A stretch of 64,000 bases of DNA, taken from positions 6,648,709-6,712,708 of the forward strand of contig NC_079476.1 of the NCBI RefSeq assembly GCF_026230105.1, written 5' to 3'. Below are positions 23,944 through 36,680 of this stretch, piece after piece (positions within the stretch are counted from its first letter, which is position 1; every line of letters starts with the position of its first letter). Position numbers and translations under genes: made by a program. Under the pieces are notes generated by a model. It searched no databases, was not told the DNA's origin, and saw only the letters and a program-made list of their open reading frames with translations. This stretch comes from Diorhabda sublineata (lineage: Eukaryota; Arthropoda; Insecta; Coleoptera; Chrysomelidae).

Positions 23944-26831
23944 TTATCGAACATTCTGTTCTTCGTTATCTCCAGCTCCCCTATCTTGGTTTTGATTTTG
24001 ATTCTGCCCTCCCCATTGAAAACCACCTGGATTTTCTTCTGGTAATCTTTGGTAATCTGAATCATCTGGAAGAGCATCAAACAATGTTCTCCTACAGACA
24101 AAGAAATATAAATAAGTAAATGTATATGTAACCAATAATTCTTTAGATTAGATTTTTCTTGTTAATTTTTTTTAATTTTTGGGTATCTAGTTTGATACGA
24201 GGTGTGTTAAAAAATAAGTAAATGAATTTTTATGGCAATGAATGAAAAGAGCTACGAGTCACACTGACGCAGAACACAATTTTACGTTTGAATAAGATCC
24301 TACTGCGTATCTTAACAATTTTAGACACTGTAATTTAAATCGCGTTCTGGGTCATTTGGATTCTTCCGACTCAAAAATATTTTAATATTGCGGTGATTTT
24401 CGTTTAATTTCAGTCAATTTTTTCTTATTTTCCAGTTATACTAGGTATTTATTATAATTAGTTATTGTTAGTGCAGTCAATTTAATTTTATGGAGTTTAG
24501 CAAAAAAATTTTTTGTAGGAAGTGGATTAATTTATTTCAGCAACAGTAACTACACACACACAGCGATATATAACAGAAGGCCTACCAAGAAAAGAATATT
24601 TAATTCAGTATAAAATGAAACTGGAATCTGGCTAAATAGATTTGTTTTAGAGATTGGTTAATGTTATATAAATAGATGTAATCGGTTCCGTGCATATGTG
24701 TTGATATGTCATTAGTCACATAACCAATCATTATTATTATTATTACAAGGACTTAAAGTTTGTAAATTCCTTCTGCTTATAATAGATACTAGTTAGTATA
24801 AGAAAATTTAATATTTATTTCATTATAACATGACAGTTAAAAGAATGGGCTTCAATAAAAGAAAACTAAAGATGACAGGAAAATACGATATAAAAGTGAA
24901 AAGAATTAAATATCCAAGAAAGTTGACAAAATACAAAAAAGAGGGACGGCCAATTACATATACTGATAAATTTTACATTCACAGTTCACATACAGTACCG
25001 CAAGCAAAGGGATGATGGCAAAAATAAATGCTTAAAAGCAAACAATATAAATTTTGTCAAGTGGTTGAAAGAAAAATTCATATCCCAAAAAAATGCGTAT
25101 GAGTATTAGATAATACTTCTTATCACGTGTAGCAACAGCTAAAGAAATCCCAGAGCAATGAATGAACAGAGCAATCGCAATTCAAGTGATAAGCAGCAAT
25201 TCTGTGGAATGCTAACGCTGGTCCAGGATGAGAAGCTCAAATAATTTTAGTTTAAAAAAGGAGGGTTTTAGTGGGTTGTACAAGTGCAGTACAGCCCCAC
25301 ACACCTGTAGGTCCCATATGGTCACTAATGATAATCATCTTCGGCTAAAAAGAATCTAATGTACTCACATGAAATTTGGTGTCTTTAAAATTTTAACACC
25401 ACCTCTTTGTTGTGGAAAAACATCTTCTAAGAAATAATAAATGTGTCCCACTGCGATACCCATTAAATCTACATAAACGGCATTACCCAAAAGTACAGAA
25501 AATGCTAGAAGGATCCAGGGTAAGTATGGTGCCTGAAAAAATAAAAAAGTAATATATTAAACTAATATTTTGGATAAGTAAGTTGGAATTTCTGAAACCT
25601 TTGATCATATTCATACTGAATACACTGTTTACACCACCACTATGTTAACACTCACAATTACACAGTTTACTTTCAGTCTCTGAAGACCATAACTCAGTTA
25701 TCAAAACGCGTCATATAGTATAATTGTGAGTGGTGGTGTAAACAGTGTATTTAGTATGAATATTTTAGAATTAAAGAATTAATTGCGAATAATGAAATTT
25801 GAAAAATTATAAAATTCAGTGCTGATTTATTTTGGATTATCTCCATATGATTACAATTATGCTAGGATAAGATAAATCAAGGGAAAACAGAAAAATGGAA
25901 GATAAAAAGCAGAAGTAGAGCCTTCTCAAATGTATATGGTACATTTTTGAAAAATAAATAATAGAAAAAAATACTTTTTATAATAATAATTAGAAAAATG
26001 ACAAGCTACAGAGTTAAAAGATTCATTTGAGACATAACAGATATTCAACTTTACTTATTAATGAATTACCACTTACCTGGAAATTTAAAAGGCCAAAAAA
26101 GTTCAATCCTACATAGGGGTTTCGTCTGGACCAAACATACACTAACATGATTGTAAATGCTTGTCCTAAGAATATTAAATTAACAAAAAAAGCAAATCCC
26201 TAACTTCAGTTAAGGAAAAGGCTTTTGTTACTATAGAATCAGTTTAACTCTAGAATACTACATTATAATAAATTTTACGAAGAGAGATTTTCTTCGGCTA
26301 ATTTGTCATCACTCGTTTGAGTTGCAATTTCTAAAACTGTTTGTGATAATCATACTGAACACAATCTTCATACTACACCAACACTCACAATTACACTGTG
26401 TGACGCGTGTTTGGATAACTGAGTTATCGTCTTCAGAGAATAAAGGTAAACTGAAAATAATTGACACTTGTTATTATAGATCTAATGATAAAAACAATAT
26501 AGTTGAGAAAAGCAATGCAAGTTTAAACTTGTTGTAAATTACTCATCAAATTTGTTTATATTGTAGTTTCTATATACTTTTATACAGTAACATACACTTT
26601 GCTATAAATTTTATTAACTGCTTTTAGATGCTTAATGGCTAGAAGTTGAAATATATGAAAAATAAGTAGGAGGTGCCCCTATAAACCAAAGGGTGAATTG
26701 GGGAAATTTAGTCAAATTTTAATTCTTTGAATTCGGGAAGTAATTTTACATAGGAAACGTAAAGAATGGTGTGAGGTCCACGCAGACCAAAATAATTAAT
26801 TATTAATTATCTCTACTCTCAAAGACGAAAG

Positions 26832-26903
<72 letters not shown>

Positions 26904-29525
26904 TCATCAAATTTACAACACAATAGTATTAACATAAAATGAAAGTAGTATTCTAGGATTAAATTTCAATCATAAACTTTCAGATTTAAATTCTACTGTG
27001 AAAAAGGATACAATCATACACACTGCTCCAAACAAAAACATTAATACAAAGTCAGCTGTCCTGTTCCTAAATGACCCTTCCTCTAGCATCCTGCAATATC
27101 TGTATGTAAAAATCATGTTGAAAAAAAAGTTGAATCCAAATGTGCCAAAGAAAAGAAATGTAGTTACAAGTCTCCATATTTGACCCTGTTTTACAATCAA
27201 AATTGGATTAAAGTATAACTGGAATGGGGATGCTAGCTCCAGTTGCTAAAAAATAAAACATGCATATATTATTATTGAGTATGTAAGATGCCATTATGTC
27301 ACTAAATTTAGCAAACCACCCAAAAAACAGTAAGCTTAAAATTAAGTGCCACATTATGAAATTTTCAGCTATGCAAGTTTCTAAGAAATTGACTATTGCA
27401 AGTTTAATGTTCAAAATCAATGGATAAAGGAAGTAGAATGCTTCCACAAATAAATTCTAACTGAATGTCCCGTTATTGGATGAAAGAAAAAAATTTTTAT
27501 CAAAAATATTATTACTATTCTCATATGAAATTTTCGACTTTCACACTTGTATTTTGAGAGTAAAAATAATTAAGTGCTCCACTAATGCTTATTGAATGCT
27601 GCAGAATATATGAATTTTTCCGAGTTTTCTCAGCAGACCTATATAATCATAGACTCTTGTGGCCTCGTTAGGACCTAAATATTTAAGTGCTCTACTAATG
27701 CTAATTAGGACCTAGCAAGAACACAGCTACCTGTAATTTTCCAATAATTATTGTGTTCTGAGAAAACTCGGAAAAAATTCATCTTTTTGTGAAGTTTTTT
27801 ACTCTACGAAAGAAGAGAGAGAAGAAGAATGCAAGAAATTTTTTTTTCTACCATTGAACAATAGTGCATTTAATAATGGAAGCATTCTACTTTCATTATC
27901 TATTGATTTTGCATATTCAACTTGTGTTGCTTTTCTTCATTCTAAAGTTAACACAACAGCCAATTTATCAGAAACTTGCACATAGAAAAATTTTGTAATA
28001 TTGTACTTAGTTAGCAATTAATTTTATGCTTATTATTTTCCCTCTCTGCTTGCTAACTTTAGTGACATCATGCCACTCCTCTTGTTTAATTTTTCTTCAA
28101 ATATTTTGAATATTCCTTAGTTCACATATTGTTGTACAATGGTCACTTCTGATTAATTTATTCTTAGGGTCGAGTTCTTGCTATACCTAACAACAAAGCA
28201 AATTTTGTACTTTATACTGCTTTTCAGTATCATGGAAATGAAAATGTTGAAATAATACGGAAATAAGTTGATAACACTAAAGACATTGAATTAATACAAA
28301 AATAAATGTTTAATATTGATCAAACACACCACCCAAATAATCAGCAAACAATACATTTAACTGGGCGCTAATTTGTAACCATACTTCCACGGCTGAAGGG
28401 AGTCAATTGATATTAAGTAAATTGGATGCCACCAGCTTTTTAAGAAACAAAGTTAAAAGTGAATGAAAGGAAAGGTGAATGAATTAAATTAATAAAAACT
28501 AAACAAACTATTTCCGGAAAAGATTCTCGAAATTAATATTTATTGCTGAAAACAATTAAAAAGGTTACACAAATAATAAATTTATTAAAAAATAATAAAA
28601 TTCGTATTAACTACATATTCGAGAATGCAAAATGAGCAAAATCAGTTATAAATTAAAGTCAACTCAGATTTATATATGATAAAGATAAGAACTGGGACTT
28701 ATCCATGGAAAGCTGGGTTGGTTGCAGCCTGCAACTGAATTCCAAGTTATTGGAGTTGAATTTGGTGAGTATGTTGTGGTGCACCATTTAGGTTTTTTAT
28801 AATGGTCAAACTCAAACCTGGCAACTGTAGAACAGGGATGATAAAGAATAATATCAGCACAAATTTCACAGACCTTACTTGATTTTATACTTTAGTTGTA
28901 TTATTTAAGCAACAAAATTGAAGTTATATTGATTTCTTCAAATGGAATGGGAGGTTGATAACAAATTAATTTCTTCAAAAAGCTTAAACATTAGAATAAA
29001 TAAATCAGAAGTGACTACTGTGCCACATTAAGTCAACTTTCAGAATATTAAAATATTTGAAGAAAACCCTAACAAGCCAAATAGCATGTTAGAAGTAAAA
29101 ATCAAAGAATTACTTATTCATTAAAATATAAAATCAAAAACTTATTTTTCGTTTATTTACATTTTGTTATATTTAAACACAGTATGAAATGTTCTTGTTT
29201 TTTGAAGTGTCTTGATAAAAAACTTTTTACAAAAATGGATTTTGACGTTTCCTTTAACTTTGGCCTTTATCAAATTATCAAGAACATATATTATTGTTAA
29301 TCAATCCATATGAAAAATTCCAAATATCAAAAATACATAAAAATTGTCTCTATGTTAAATAAATATTTTCGTAACTTTTTTCAAGAATTGTCAAATGAGA
29401 AAAATAAAGATATAATAATCAACTAAACTTACCACAGCTAAAGTTGTGATAACGCAAGCGGTTGTATATGCCCTCGTAACCGGGGGCATATTCATATATT
29501 CATTCCTTAAAGTTTGGTACGCCAT
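23944..29525 (-). CDS. Der-2: Derlin-2, complete five-exon gene
   Basis: Coding exons (- strand): 29525-29433, 27245-27012, 26199-26077, 25532-25369, 24091-23944, total 762 bp and 253 aa. All have GT donors and AG acceptors. The protein starts MAYQTLRNEYMNMPPVTRAY and continues QLELASPFQLYFNP; then QIWRLVTTFLFFG carries the Derlin WR motif, followed by RYCRMLEEGSFRNRTADFV, GQAFTIMLVYVWSRRNPYV and GIAVGHIYYFLEDVFP. Derlins are rhomboid-fold pseudoproteases in the ER membrane that help move misfolded proteins to the cytosol for degradation. The tail has FQWGGQNQ, like the SHP box that binds p97. It matches Derlin-2/3 rather than Derlin-1. The 3' part is spread by intron repeats but the coding sequence is intact. 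Confidence 0.96.
24830..25135 (+). pseudogene. IS630/Tc1/mariner-class transposase fragment in Derlin intron 4
   Basis: The frame reads MGFNKRKLKMTGKYDIKVKR and, further on, EGRPITYTDKFYIHSSHTVP; TYTDKFYIHSSH is the first catalytic Asp box (usual form YTDETYIHSSHT). After stops, FCQVVERKIHIPKKCV and VLDNTSYHV (about 25099-25125) give the second Asp box, close behind the first, so the domain between them is deleted. Transcription is opposite to Derlin. Inactive. Confidence 0.8.
25603..25772 (+). repeat. Penelope-type repeat with degenerate hammerhead motif, copy A
   Basis: Outer arms TACACTGTTTACACCACCAC and GTGGTGGTGTAAACAGTGTA form a long stem. Between them, on the + strand, 25676-25716 has GTCT-CTGAAGA, an ATAAC-TCA-GTTAT stem-loop, AAAAC and GCGTC. 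The order is that of a hammerhead ribozyme, but the GAAA box reads AAAA and the post-cleavage strand no longer pairs with GTCT. It is inserted in Derlin intron 3, antisense to Derlin. The link to Penelope-like elements rests on the published association of hammerheads with that class. Confidence 0.65.
26348..26460 (-). repeat. Penelope-type repeat with degenerate hammerhead motif, copy B
   Basis: On the - strand, 26441-26398 reads CTGAAGA, a spare base, the perfect 6-bp stem-loop GATAAC-TCA-GTTATC, CAAAC (GAAAC expected) and ACGCGTC. The CACTCACAATTACAC flank is shared with copies A and C. One core substitution should abolish self-cleavage. It lies in Derlin intron 2, sense to Derlin. Confidence 0.65.
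26834..26899. repeat. (AT)n microsatellite, 66 bp
   Basis: Pure AT dinucleotide run in Derlin intron 2, about 110 bp downstream of the exon 2 donor in transcript orientation. Confidence 0.97.
27610..27782. mobile_element. Short MITE in Derlin intron 1
   Basis: Inverted ends of about 24 bp: ATGAATTTTTCCGAGTTTTC at the left and GAAAACTCGGAAAAAATTCA at the right, differing by one A in a homopolymer. Total length is about 173 bp with no coding capacity. AAGTGCTC(C/T)ACTAATGCT occurs both just outside (27573) and inside (27683) the element. Confidence 0.65.
27790..29430. other. Rest of Derlin intron 1
   Basis: AT-rich, no additional exon or element recognised. Confidence 0.5.
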
Positions 29526-30218
29526 TCTAATAATTATTTTGTATCAGGACATTATAGAGGAACTAATTGTAAAGAATTATTCTAGAGTATTTTTTTGGCC
29601 ACATCAGAATATTTACTTATCTTACATTTGACAATTCTGACAATTGTTTATTTGTTCACTTCATCAGTAATTGTTGATATTTTATCAACATAGTTTAGTC
29701 CTCCATTTATAGGATATCTCGTTTTACATCACGCTAAGTCTTTATTTAACTCACTTCTATTTCATGCTCGAGATTCGTCTTTTTTTTATTCTTTAGCATA
29801 CAAAATAAAGACAAAAAGTACAGTAAAAATATATGAATTAAAGTGGTGATAAATTTGACAATATATTTGATACAACTGTCATAGGTATTACTGAGTAAAA
29901 TTTTCTAGATTTTTATTGCTCACCAAATTACTGTGACATTTTCTCTATCCATTTCTATTTGTCTATGTTTACTGCATTAGTCGATTTCTCAACAATGGAG
30001 ACAATTGATGTAAAACAGAAATACGTCTATTTTTAACAAATTAGTCGTAATTAAAATAATTTAGACTTTGCAAATAACTTTTACAATTAATACAGTTATA
30101 AAGAATTCATCTAAAATGTAGAATATAAGTAAAATGGTGTAATAGTAAAGCAGTGGTGCGTGTTTTAGATACATTTTTTATTTATTTATACAAAACATCT
30201 CCAGAAATTAGTGCAAGT
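29526..30218. promoter_or_regulatory. Shared upstream region of Derlin-2 and Atg1
   Basis: The two start codons (29525 on -, 30219 on +) face away from each other across 693 bp with no recognised transposon between them, unlike almost every other gap in the window. This is the layout of a bidirectional promoter. I see no clear TATA box or initiator that could be assigned with confidence in such AT-rich DNA. Confidence 0.5.
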
Positions 30219-32574
30219 ATGGAGGTTGTTGGAGATTATGAATATAACAGCAAAGATATAATAGGTCATGGTGCATTTGCTGTTGTTTTTAAAGGGAGGC
30301 TTCGAGAGGTCAGTGGTTTGTTAAGGAAAATCATAATAAAAATAAACCATTATTTGCTTTATTTTAGAACCCGAGTTCTACCGTTGCTATCAAGAGCATA
30401 GTGAAGAAAAACTTGGCAAAGTCACAAAATTTACTAGGAAAGGAAATTAAAATTTTAAAGGTATGTAACAATAATTTATTGACATCATTTGATAAGAGTA
30501 CATAGGGTAAACTGCATAGTGATTGGCACTTTGAGAACATATACGTTTTGTTCTACACAAATAATATACTTAGTTAAAAACAAAATATTATTTCAAGTCT
30601 CCAATGTTGCACTTTGTTAGATTAGAAATCACAAGAAAAATTACTCTAAAATGTTACTAAAGCTAAATATGCAGTATTAAAAATAATCTTACTAAATTAA
30701 CAGTCATTGGCACTACTTAAGAAGTCGTTAACACTTAGTACCTTAGTTATTGGCACACCAAAATAAAATGTAAATTTCTAACAGTGAATAGAATGTAATA
30801 AATAGAATATCTTCTCATATGTAAGAAAATACCACATGTAAGAAAATAAATCCTAGGAAATATTCTAAAAATATTTACCCATAATCTACAGTACTATTAA
30901 AAAACACAACATGTTTAGTGTTTTTAATACAGGAAAAAATATATAGCTTTTTATGATGAACGACATATTATACTTTCTAATACAATGGGGATGAAATGTA
31001 CAGGAATGTACATAACATTTCAATCGAAAAGTTAGTAGAAGATATAAATGAACATATATAGCATAAATCTCCTCATTTTCAGCTTCACATGAACTGTCAT
31101 TACTTAACAAAATCTACTTTATATAAGGGCGTTTGAGTATTGGAAATAATATTTACAACTGGCTTTTTTTTATTTCTATTGCTTTCAATATCAATTATGT
31201 CCTGTAAACATTACTGCTTTTTGGCTTTCATATTCTTTGAATACTTTCATTCAACTATATTTCTTTTATTTTATTTCTTATTTTGCCAGCCCTTGGATGT
31301 AATTACAAGAGACAGTTCCTTGGATTTTACTTTTCTGTTCTGTTTACCCCTGTTCTTTCAGGGGTATCAAATCAGTGTACATAGTTTATAATTATCAGTT
31401 TTGTTCTACTTGCAGCCATAGTTTCCATAATTTTTTCTTCTTTGTTCATCTTTTGTGTCTTCAGCTTTCTCTTGATTTTGATCATTAACATTTGTACCCA
31501 AACTAATTTTATTTGCAGATACTTTATTAAAATTACTAATTTGCTCAAAGAGAACAAGCCTCTCTGGTCTCACAATTTCTTTAAAATCCTTGAGTGTAAC
31601 AACATTAGTTGATGTAAATGTCTTCTTAGCTTCACCTGAGTCTTCTTTTGTTGATACAGTATAATCTTTGCCCTTTGAGTAGTATAGAGCTTTGATATCT
31701 CAAGGAACAATTGCACATGCAAGAAATCCATTGATTATCACTGATTTTTCCATATTTGATAGAGCTCTTACTAAAATGATTAAAGTGGTGGTATGATTTT
31801 TTTCTTTGCCAAGTAAGTACCCTTCCCTTCCATAAATTTATTAATTGCTGGAATGTAGAAACATCGGCAGGTTGAAGTATTCTCGTCGAATTGGGATACA
31901 ATGCAATCAATAATTGTAGCCCAAATTTCTTTATACATTTCATCAAAATTATCTTGATGCCTGGTAATTGCTAAACCATAATATTTATGTAGTTTATTGA
32001 TAACTTGATGAGTCAGCTTCTTCGTATTCGTTTTGTACTCCTTCCTCCTAATCCTTTGGTTTTGTTTTTTTATATTACATCATCGCATTCCCATTCTTTT
32101 TTTATGTGCAAGTAGCATTCTAATTTTTCTACACATATATCATTGTATGGATTTAAATCCAATATGACTTTGTATGTGGCACTATCTAAGCTGAAACGCC
32201 CATAGGCAGATTGAGCGGTTTATACCTGTGAGATGTCGCTCTTTAAAATGCTGCTCTTCAAAAACTATTCAAGATACTACTTGAACAGGATATTCTTGAA
32301 GGTGTAAACTATCGAAAGATTTATTGAAAGTGTCACACTAATATAGCGCCTTTATGAAGGGTTCTAATCACTATCAGGGTGCCAACAACAATAACCCTAT
32401 ACCCCTATAGTTATTACAGAAAATTGTTTTTACTAAAACATATTGTATAATGTTGAAAGAATATTTGATTATTTTTTTATTTCTTTGTAGGAATTGACTA
32501 AACTTCATCATGAAAATGTTGTTGCATTGCTAGACTGCAAGGAATCTGCTAATTATGTCTTCTTGGTTATGGAA
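30219..32574 (+). CDS. Atg1: Atg1/ULK autophagy kinase, first three coding exons
   Basis: Exons: 30219-30308, 30368-30460, 32491-32574, all phase 0 with good splice sites (intron 1 is only 59 bp). The protein begins MEVVGDYEYNSKDIIGHGAF, then AVVFKGRLRE (glycine-rich loop), TVAIKSIVKKNLAKSQNLLG (ATP-binding Lys in VAIK), KEIKILKELTKLHHENVVAL (helix C Glu) and SANYVFLVME, ending at the hinge. This matches ULK1/Atg1 closely. The kinase starts autophagosome formation within the Atg1-Atg13-FIP200 complex (family knowledge). The start codon fits the family N-terminus. The C-lobe with the HRD and DFG motifs and the C-terminal domain were not found downstream to 64000, so the gene is partial in this window. 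Confidence 0.93.
31380..32230 (-). pseudogene. pogo/Tigger-like DDE transposase relic in Atg1 intron 2
   Basis: The - strand frame 31946-31632 reads FGLQLLIALYPNSTRILQPA then DVSTFQQLINLWKGRV. The ILQPADVSTF block is the region of the last catalytic Asp in DDE_1 (pogo/Tigger/jerky) transposases, where LQPCDVGVF or LQPLDVSVF is usual. Broken frames on either side (32220-31950, 31630-31380) continue on the same strand. Stops and shifts make it dead. It is inserted antisense to Atg1. Confidence 0.7.
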
Positions 32575-32962
32575 GTAAGTAAAAATTCATTTATTTTCAT
32601 ATATTAATGAATTTGTACTCTTATTAAGATCATTAGTGAAGCTAGATTTATTGTTCTATCGAATTATCTTGAAATCATTTCTTATAAGTAATAAAATCAG
32701 GAAATATCTTTTGGCATAGCCAGTCATTTATATATTTATCACTTTAATACAATTTAATATGTTCTAAGTCACAACATAAATAAAATGTAAGATAAATCAT
32801 TAAATTCAATAAGATAAACAGGAATATACAAAACCCAAAAGAACAGACTCAAAAATTGGCCTTATGGTACCCGAGATTGAGGAATATATGAAAGTTTAAG
32901 ACATCAAAATACATACATATACTGAGATCTATCTGCTAGGTATGAAGAAAAGAGACTTTGAC

Positions 32963-34630
32963 CGGTATACTAGGCCAAGAACCAGCAGTAAAAAACGTTA
33001 AAATTTTTATGAAAATTTGGATATAAGCTCTATTTACCCCCTTATCAAAATCTACCTTATGCCGAAAGGTGCTTTTTATTTTTTTAGGGGTGAAAATTAC
33101 TCCTTATCGTGAAAAATTGAAAAATTTCCGATTTTAGCATGTATTTGAGTAAAATACAGTTTAAATGAAATATCCGTAGATCTGTTAATATTCTCAAACA
33201 AGTTTATGATTAATTGGACTCATGGAACTCCTCCAAAACTATCCTCTGAGGGTAGTAATATTGAATGCTTTTTCTAAAGATACTTATAATCTCGATTTTC
33301 ATTAAAATTTTAATTCCAGCTTTACTTACCCTTTTCTATGAAATCTTCCCTATGCCGAACTGGGCTTTTCATATTTCATTATTGCAAAAAAAAAGTTTTG
33401 CTTATCCAACCCACCTTCAATGAGCAAAAATTTCAAAATTGCATTTGTTTACAGAAATAATAAAAAAATTGAAATAATTTTTAAAATCAATAATTTTTTT
33501 AAATAATATAAAAAACAATTTTTTTCCCTGAAATTTTGAAAAAAAAATCAGGTTTTTCGCCAATAACTCGCTCAATTTTCAAGCTAGAAAATTTTTTAAA
33601 GAAGCATTTTGGAGGGGATTTCAAGTACTTCAACGTCATACCAATTAAAACTTCTCAACTCCCAGTTTCAAAAAGGGTTCAGCTCAAAGGGATTGCATAA
33701 GCCACATTTGGTATGAGAATGCAAACTTTGAACTAATTTATCTTCCTCAATTTTGATGATACATAGGTTTAAAAAAGCTCAAAATTTTTAGGCAAGAAAA
33801 ACCCTATAATTAACATTTTCTCATAACATAGCTTTTGGTTTATTTAAGAAAAAATTCATTTTTTTTTTCAAGATTACGGAAATGCAGTGTTCAATTTAAT
33901 CAATTATTCTTTCAAAAATAAGCATTCAAAACTGGTCAATTCACATGGATCATATCAATAATACATAAATAAAGTTAATTGCAAGTGGATTACGGTTAAT
34001 TTCAATTAGGGTGGCAATGGCGAGGGTATAATTATTTTCCAAAAAAAGAACAAACCTTATTTTGTTATAAATCAGTCAACTCTTATGCAAAAGACTTTTG
34101 ACAGTGCTCATTTTAAAGGTTTTTTTTATGTGATTCGAAAAAGAGTTATTTGAGGTTAAAGGTTCTCAATTTCGCGCTTTTCCAAAAATAGTCATCCTTC
34201 AACCAGCAATAAATAAGTTATTATTGAATTTACAGAGGTCCATAAAAAACGAATCTCTTTGCTATTTTATTAGCTATATTCATGTTCTGAAATATTTTGC
34301 TGATAAAATCGAAACTTTTTAAGCTAATGAAAAACGGTAAAAAATATGCGTTTTTTTTCAATGAAAAATGAGCAATTTCAATCATTAATAACTCTAAAAG
34401 ACCTTTAGAAAAAAAATTGTGGAGTAAAAGTTGCTGACAATTAGTCAATCTATCGACCTACGAGATTATTTTGATAAAACAAATTTTTATCCGAAGGCAA
34501 AAGCACCCTTCGGCATAGTGTATATTTTGAAGGAGGTTACAAATGCTACCTTAATACTAAGTTTCAAGAAAATCGACCTTGATTATCAAAATTCCACGAA
34601 AAATCAGCTGGTACCTGTCCTATACCTGAC
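32963..34630 (+). repeat. Foldback repeat family, copy 2
   Basis: Same orientation and internal order as 1955-4035. The ends are inverted: GGTATACTAGGCCAAGAACC near 32965 and, reversed from the right end, GGTATAGGACAGGTACCAGC. ACCTTATGCCGAAAGGTGCT at the left is mirrored by the stretch at 34497-34530. It lies in the intron that follows Atg1 exon 3. No transposase. Confidence 0.75.
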
Positions 34631-34639
34631 ATGAGGAAT

Positions 34640-35540
34640 TAAGAATTTTTAAAAAACAAATTAATTTATCTTTATATTATTTTAATCATTAATAGATGTT
34701 TATGAATTTCGAATGGAAGCATATTGAAATATAAAATCAATTTTTTGTTGAGTCTAGTTTGAAAAAGCTTTGTAATTATTAGTATCAATGCAATAGGTCT
34801 CTATAAAGAATTGTAAAATGTTAATATATTAATGTTAGATGAGGTATATTTTAAATTGGAATATAATTTTTGTCTGTAAAGTTGATTATGTGTTAGTTAG
34901 AAGCAATAAATACCTTCATTTAACAGGTTGACTACGTTTCTGAAATATATAAGCCCTGCAACTCTGCGTTACCGGTCCCCTGGGACTGGTGGTTTGACAT
35001 GGACATGATGCAATACCGGTCTTCAGGGGCCTGGTAAAGACGTAATTAACTTTTCAATTTTTGTAGTTCTATGATATAAATTATAGAAGGTTTAAGATCA
35101 ATTATTAAAACTAAAAACATGTAAGAACTTACTGTTATCATCCGTTCTGTGATCAGTTGTCGTGTTAAAGAATTTTTAGTGTCAGGTAGCTTACTATGTT
35201 TTATAGATTTAGAAAAAAACATCAAACATTGTGGAGGACTTCATGATGCTTTATTAGTATGAATGCTATTTTGAAATAAAAAAATTTACATAATAAAACT
35301 AAGTATATTGTTAGAAAGAAATAATTTAGCTCCAGAAATACTAACTTTTTTTTATGAATGCTATTAAAACAAGTTAAACACATTCCTGGTTGTGCAGGAC
35401 ATCCATTGCCCATAACTTGTTACTTGCATTCTTGCTGTAATTTATTTCACTTAATTAATAATAGTATCTTTTTCTTTTTTGGTCCAGACGGTTTAACAAA
35501 GGTATGTAGAACTCTTTTGGTAGTCGTGGTTTCTTCGTGA
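34640..35540. other. No gene recognised
   Basis: AT-rich. A GC-richer patch with the imperfect palindrome ACCGGTCCCCTGGGACTGGT (34970-34989) may be a transposon end, possibly belonging to the piggyBac relic that follows. Confidence 0.4.
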
Positions 35541-35544
35541 ACTA

Positions 35545-36492
35545 TTAGAATATCAAGTAACTCAGTGTCAATCTTCGTCTAAATTCTATTAAAGACAATT
35601 TTAAGGAGGAAGTAACTTTGTTATAGATAATCCAATGATTAGGACCCACCTGTTCGCCAAAATCCACTCCTTTTTTTGCTTTATTGTAATCAATTATTGC
35701 TTTTGGTTTAACTATAGGCTCCCCTTGCCAGTTTAACTTTCCTGTTGGTTTAAAAGTGGTTATATGAGTTGGATCAGTACTTAACATTAGAAAGGTCCGT
35801 TTGGTGTTCTGAGTACCACAAATTTCTCTATTTTTAATTTTTTTATGTAGTTATTTGGGAATTGCCTCTTCCGTTGGACCGCAGAGTGCCAAAATAAATT
35901 TGGTTTTTTAACAGTGATCTGGTTAAAGATAAACTAGTAGCCATGTTTGAACTTAACACTATCAAGTAGATCGTACACTATCTGTTCACTCTGGAAAAAG
36001 ATCCTGCGTCAGTAGACGTATTTTTACCACAATAAACGATTATGTGGTTAGTATATCCATTCACTGTACAAAATTTATAAAATTTAATTCCATATTGGTG
36101 AGTTTTATTGGGAAGATATTGTTTTATTTGTAGCCTCCTTTGATAAGGTACTATACTTTCATAGACTACGAAAATTCGTCTTGGAGTTAATGCAATTTGA
36201 AAATTTCTATTCAATACTTTCAAAACTTATAGAGGCGATCATCTTTATAACACTGCTCATTATTAAAAAATCTTCGTGATCATTTTCACTTTCACTATCT
36301 GGCAACTCTGCCAATATATGGTCCCTTGACTCAGTTGGACTTTGGCGCTCATTTACCACACTTGGGTTATCTTCGTTATATTGTTCTTTTTTCAGTTGGA
36401 GTACAAGGTTCGTTACAATCTACACTTTTTGTGTTATTTGTATTGGATTTTTGAGTTAGAAATATTATTTTTTTAACACGAGATGACATTTT
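35545..36492 (-). pseudogene. piggyBac transposase pseudogene
   Basis: Read on - from about 36490: a start MSSRVKKIIFLTQ; then 36223-35978 with RIFVVYESIVPYQRRLQIKQ, YLPNKTHQYGIKFYKFCTVN and GYTNHIIVYCGKN; then 35787-35545 with MLSTDPTHITTFKPTGKLNW and KPKAIIDYNKAKKGVDFGEQ. ESIVPYQRR and DYNKAKKGVD are hallmark blocks of piggyBac transposases around the catalytic Asp residues. The first acidic position reads Glu in YESIVP where DE is usual. Several stops and gaps. Different from the lineage at 5914-7037. Confidence 0.88.
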
Positions 36493-36680
36493 CATCGCAA
36501 CAAAGCACAACAATTGAAGTTAAATTCTCCTGTAAAAACCACAGCAGTCATAGTGAAATGAATATGAGTGAATCTAACCATTTAGTAAAAATATTGAGAG
36601 TAAACAATAAATGTTGAAGGAGAACGACGGGTTTTTCGATAGAAGGTAAGAATGGAGCGTCAAATAAGTTGACTTGTATA

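Noticed and set aside
27208..27447. Hydrophobic frame upstream of Derlin exon 2
   Set aside because: It overlaps the exon 2 acceptor in a different frame and is intron sequence.
34970..34989. Regulatory palindrome
   Set aside because: An isolated GC-rich inverted motif near transposon debris; nothing ties it to a gene.
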